A DNA stretch of 21,449 nt from JAGIBJ01 sp047604965 (lineage in GTDB: Bacteria > Actinomycetota > Thermoleophilia > Solirubrobacterales > Solirubrobacteraceae). This document shows, in pieces, positions 21,402 through 21,449 of this stretch. Below the pieces are notes generated by a model. That model was not told the origin of the DNA. It was given only the letters and a program-made list of their open reading frames with translations, and did not search any database. Numbering within the stretch: position 1 is the first letter of the stretch; every line of letters starts with the position of its first letter. Where the stretch lies: contig JASGGQ010000034.1 in assembly GCA_047604965.1 (NCBI GenBank), positions 1 to 21,449 of the forward strand, read 5' to 3'. The translations under genes and the position numbers were made by a program.

Positions 21402-21449
21402 CGGACCAGAGCTGCAACACGCCCACCGCGCGGTCTCCCACCACCGCGA

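Overview
This is high-G+C bacterial DNA with third codon positions dominated by G/C. It holds the 3' part of a large flagellar cluster (1 to about 13.4 kb) followed by an acyl-CoA/electron-transfer region (15.0 to 21.3 kb). The gene set is a FliN-type switch, MotAB, FliL, the FliOPQR-FlhBA export gate, FlhF and a very short flagellin. Together with frequent GTG/TTG starts, possibly leaderless messages and etfBA plus ETF-QO, it suggests an actinobacterium, most likely a motile Thermoleophilia (Solirubrobacterales-like) organism. That placement is inference from gene style, not from a marker gene.

Layout. A 5'-truncated SpoA-domain (FliN/FliY-like) gene is followed by motA-motB-fliL and a canonical fliN. 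After a G+C-rich hairpin come fliO-fliP-fliQ-fliR-flhB, overlapping or closely packed. A large, nearly perfect 32-bp inverted repeat then precedes flhA-flhF and a small membrane protein whose start overlaps the flhF stop. Flagellin (fliC) stands alone between a sigma-28-type promoter and a double hairpin. Next is a CHAP-domain peptidoglycan hydrolase with no Sec signal, probably a flagellum-associated muralytic enzyme. A leucyl aminopeptidase (pepA) lies on the minus strand. On the plus strand follow a thiolase with a strong terminator, an HAD-IB phosphatase with a C-terminal membrane segment, a stand-alone cobalamin-binding (methylmalonyl-CoA mutase C-domain-like) protein, etfB, etfA and ETF:quinone oxidoreductase.

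The most coherent new signal is regulatory. Four intergenic sites (before fliO, flhA, fliC and the CHAP gene) match a sigma-28 (FliA/WhiG/SigD) layout of TCAAG, 15-16 nt, CCGA(T/C). The fliO and flhA sites also share an identical 11-nt spacer block, GCGGACGAAAT, absent from the fliC and CHAP sites, which suggests two promoter sub-classes. Upstream of these sites lie hairpins that could separate transcription units. The predicted starts imply a near-leaderless CHAP message, a very short flhA leader, and a hairpin at the 5' end of the fliC message.

Functionally, the first half builds and powers the flagellum: stator, switch, export gate, FlhF targeting GTPase, filament and a wall-penetrating hydrolase. 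The second half fits fatty-acid or branched-chain acyl-CoA oxidation: thiolase, ETF and ETF-QO feeding the quinone pool, and a B12 domain for methylmalonyl-CoA isomerisation. Notable protein oddities are an ETF-QO that lacks the fourth cysteine of its iron-sulfur motif, an FlhF with THAD in place of the usual TKxD, and an FliP with no cleavable signal peptide. No tRNA, rRNA, CRISPR, transposase or phage gene was seen, and no stretch over 300 bases lacks a gene.
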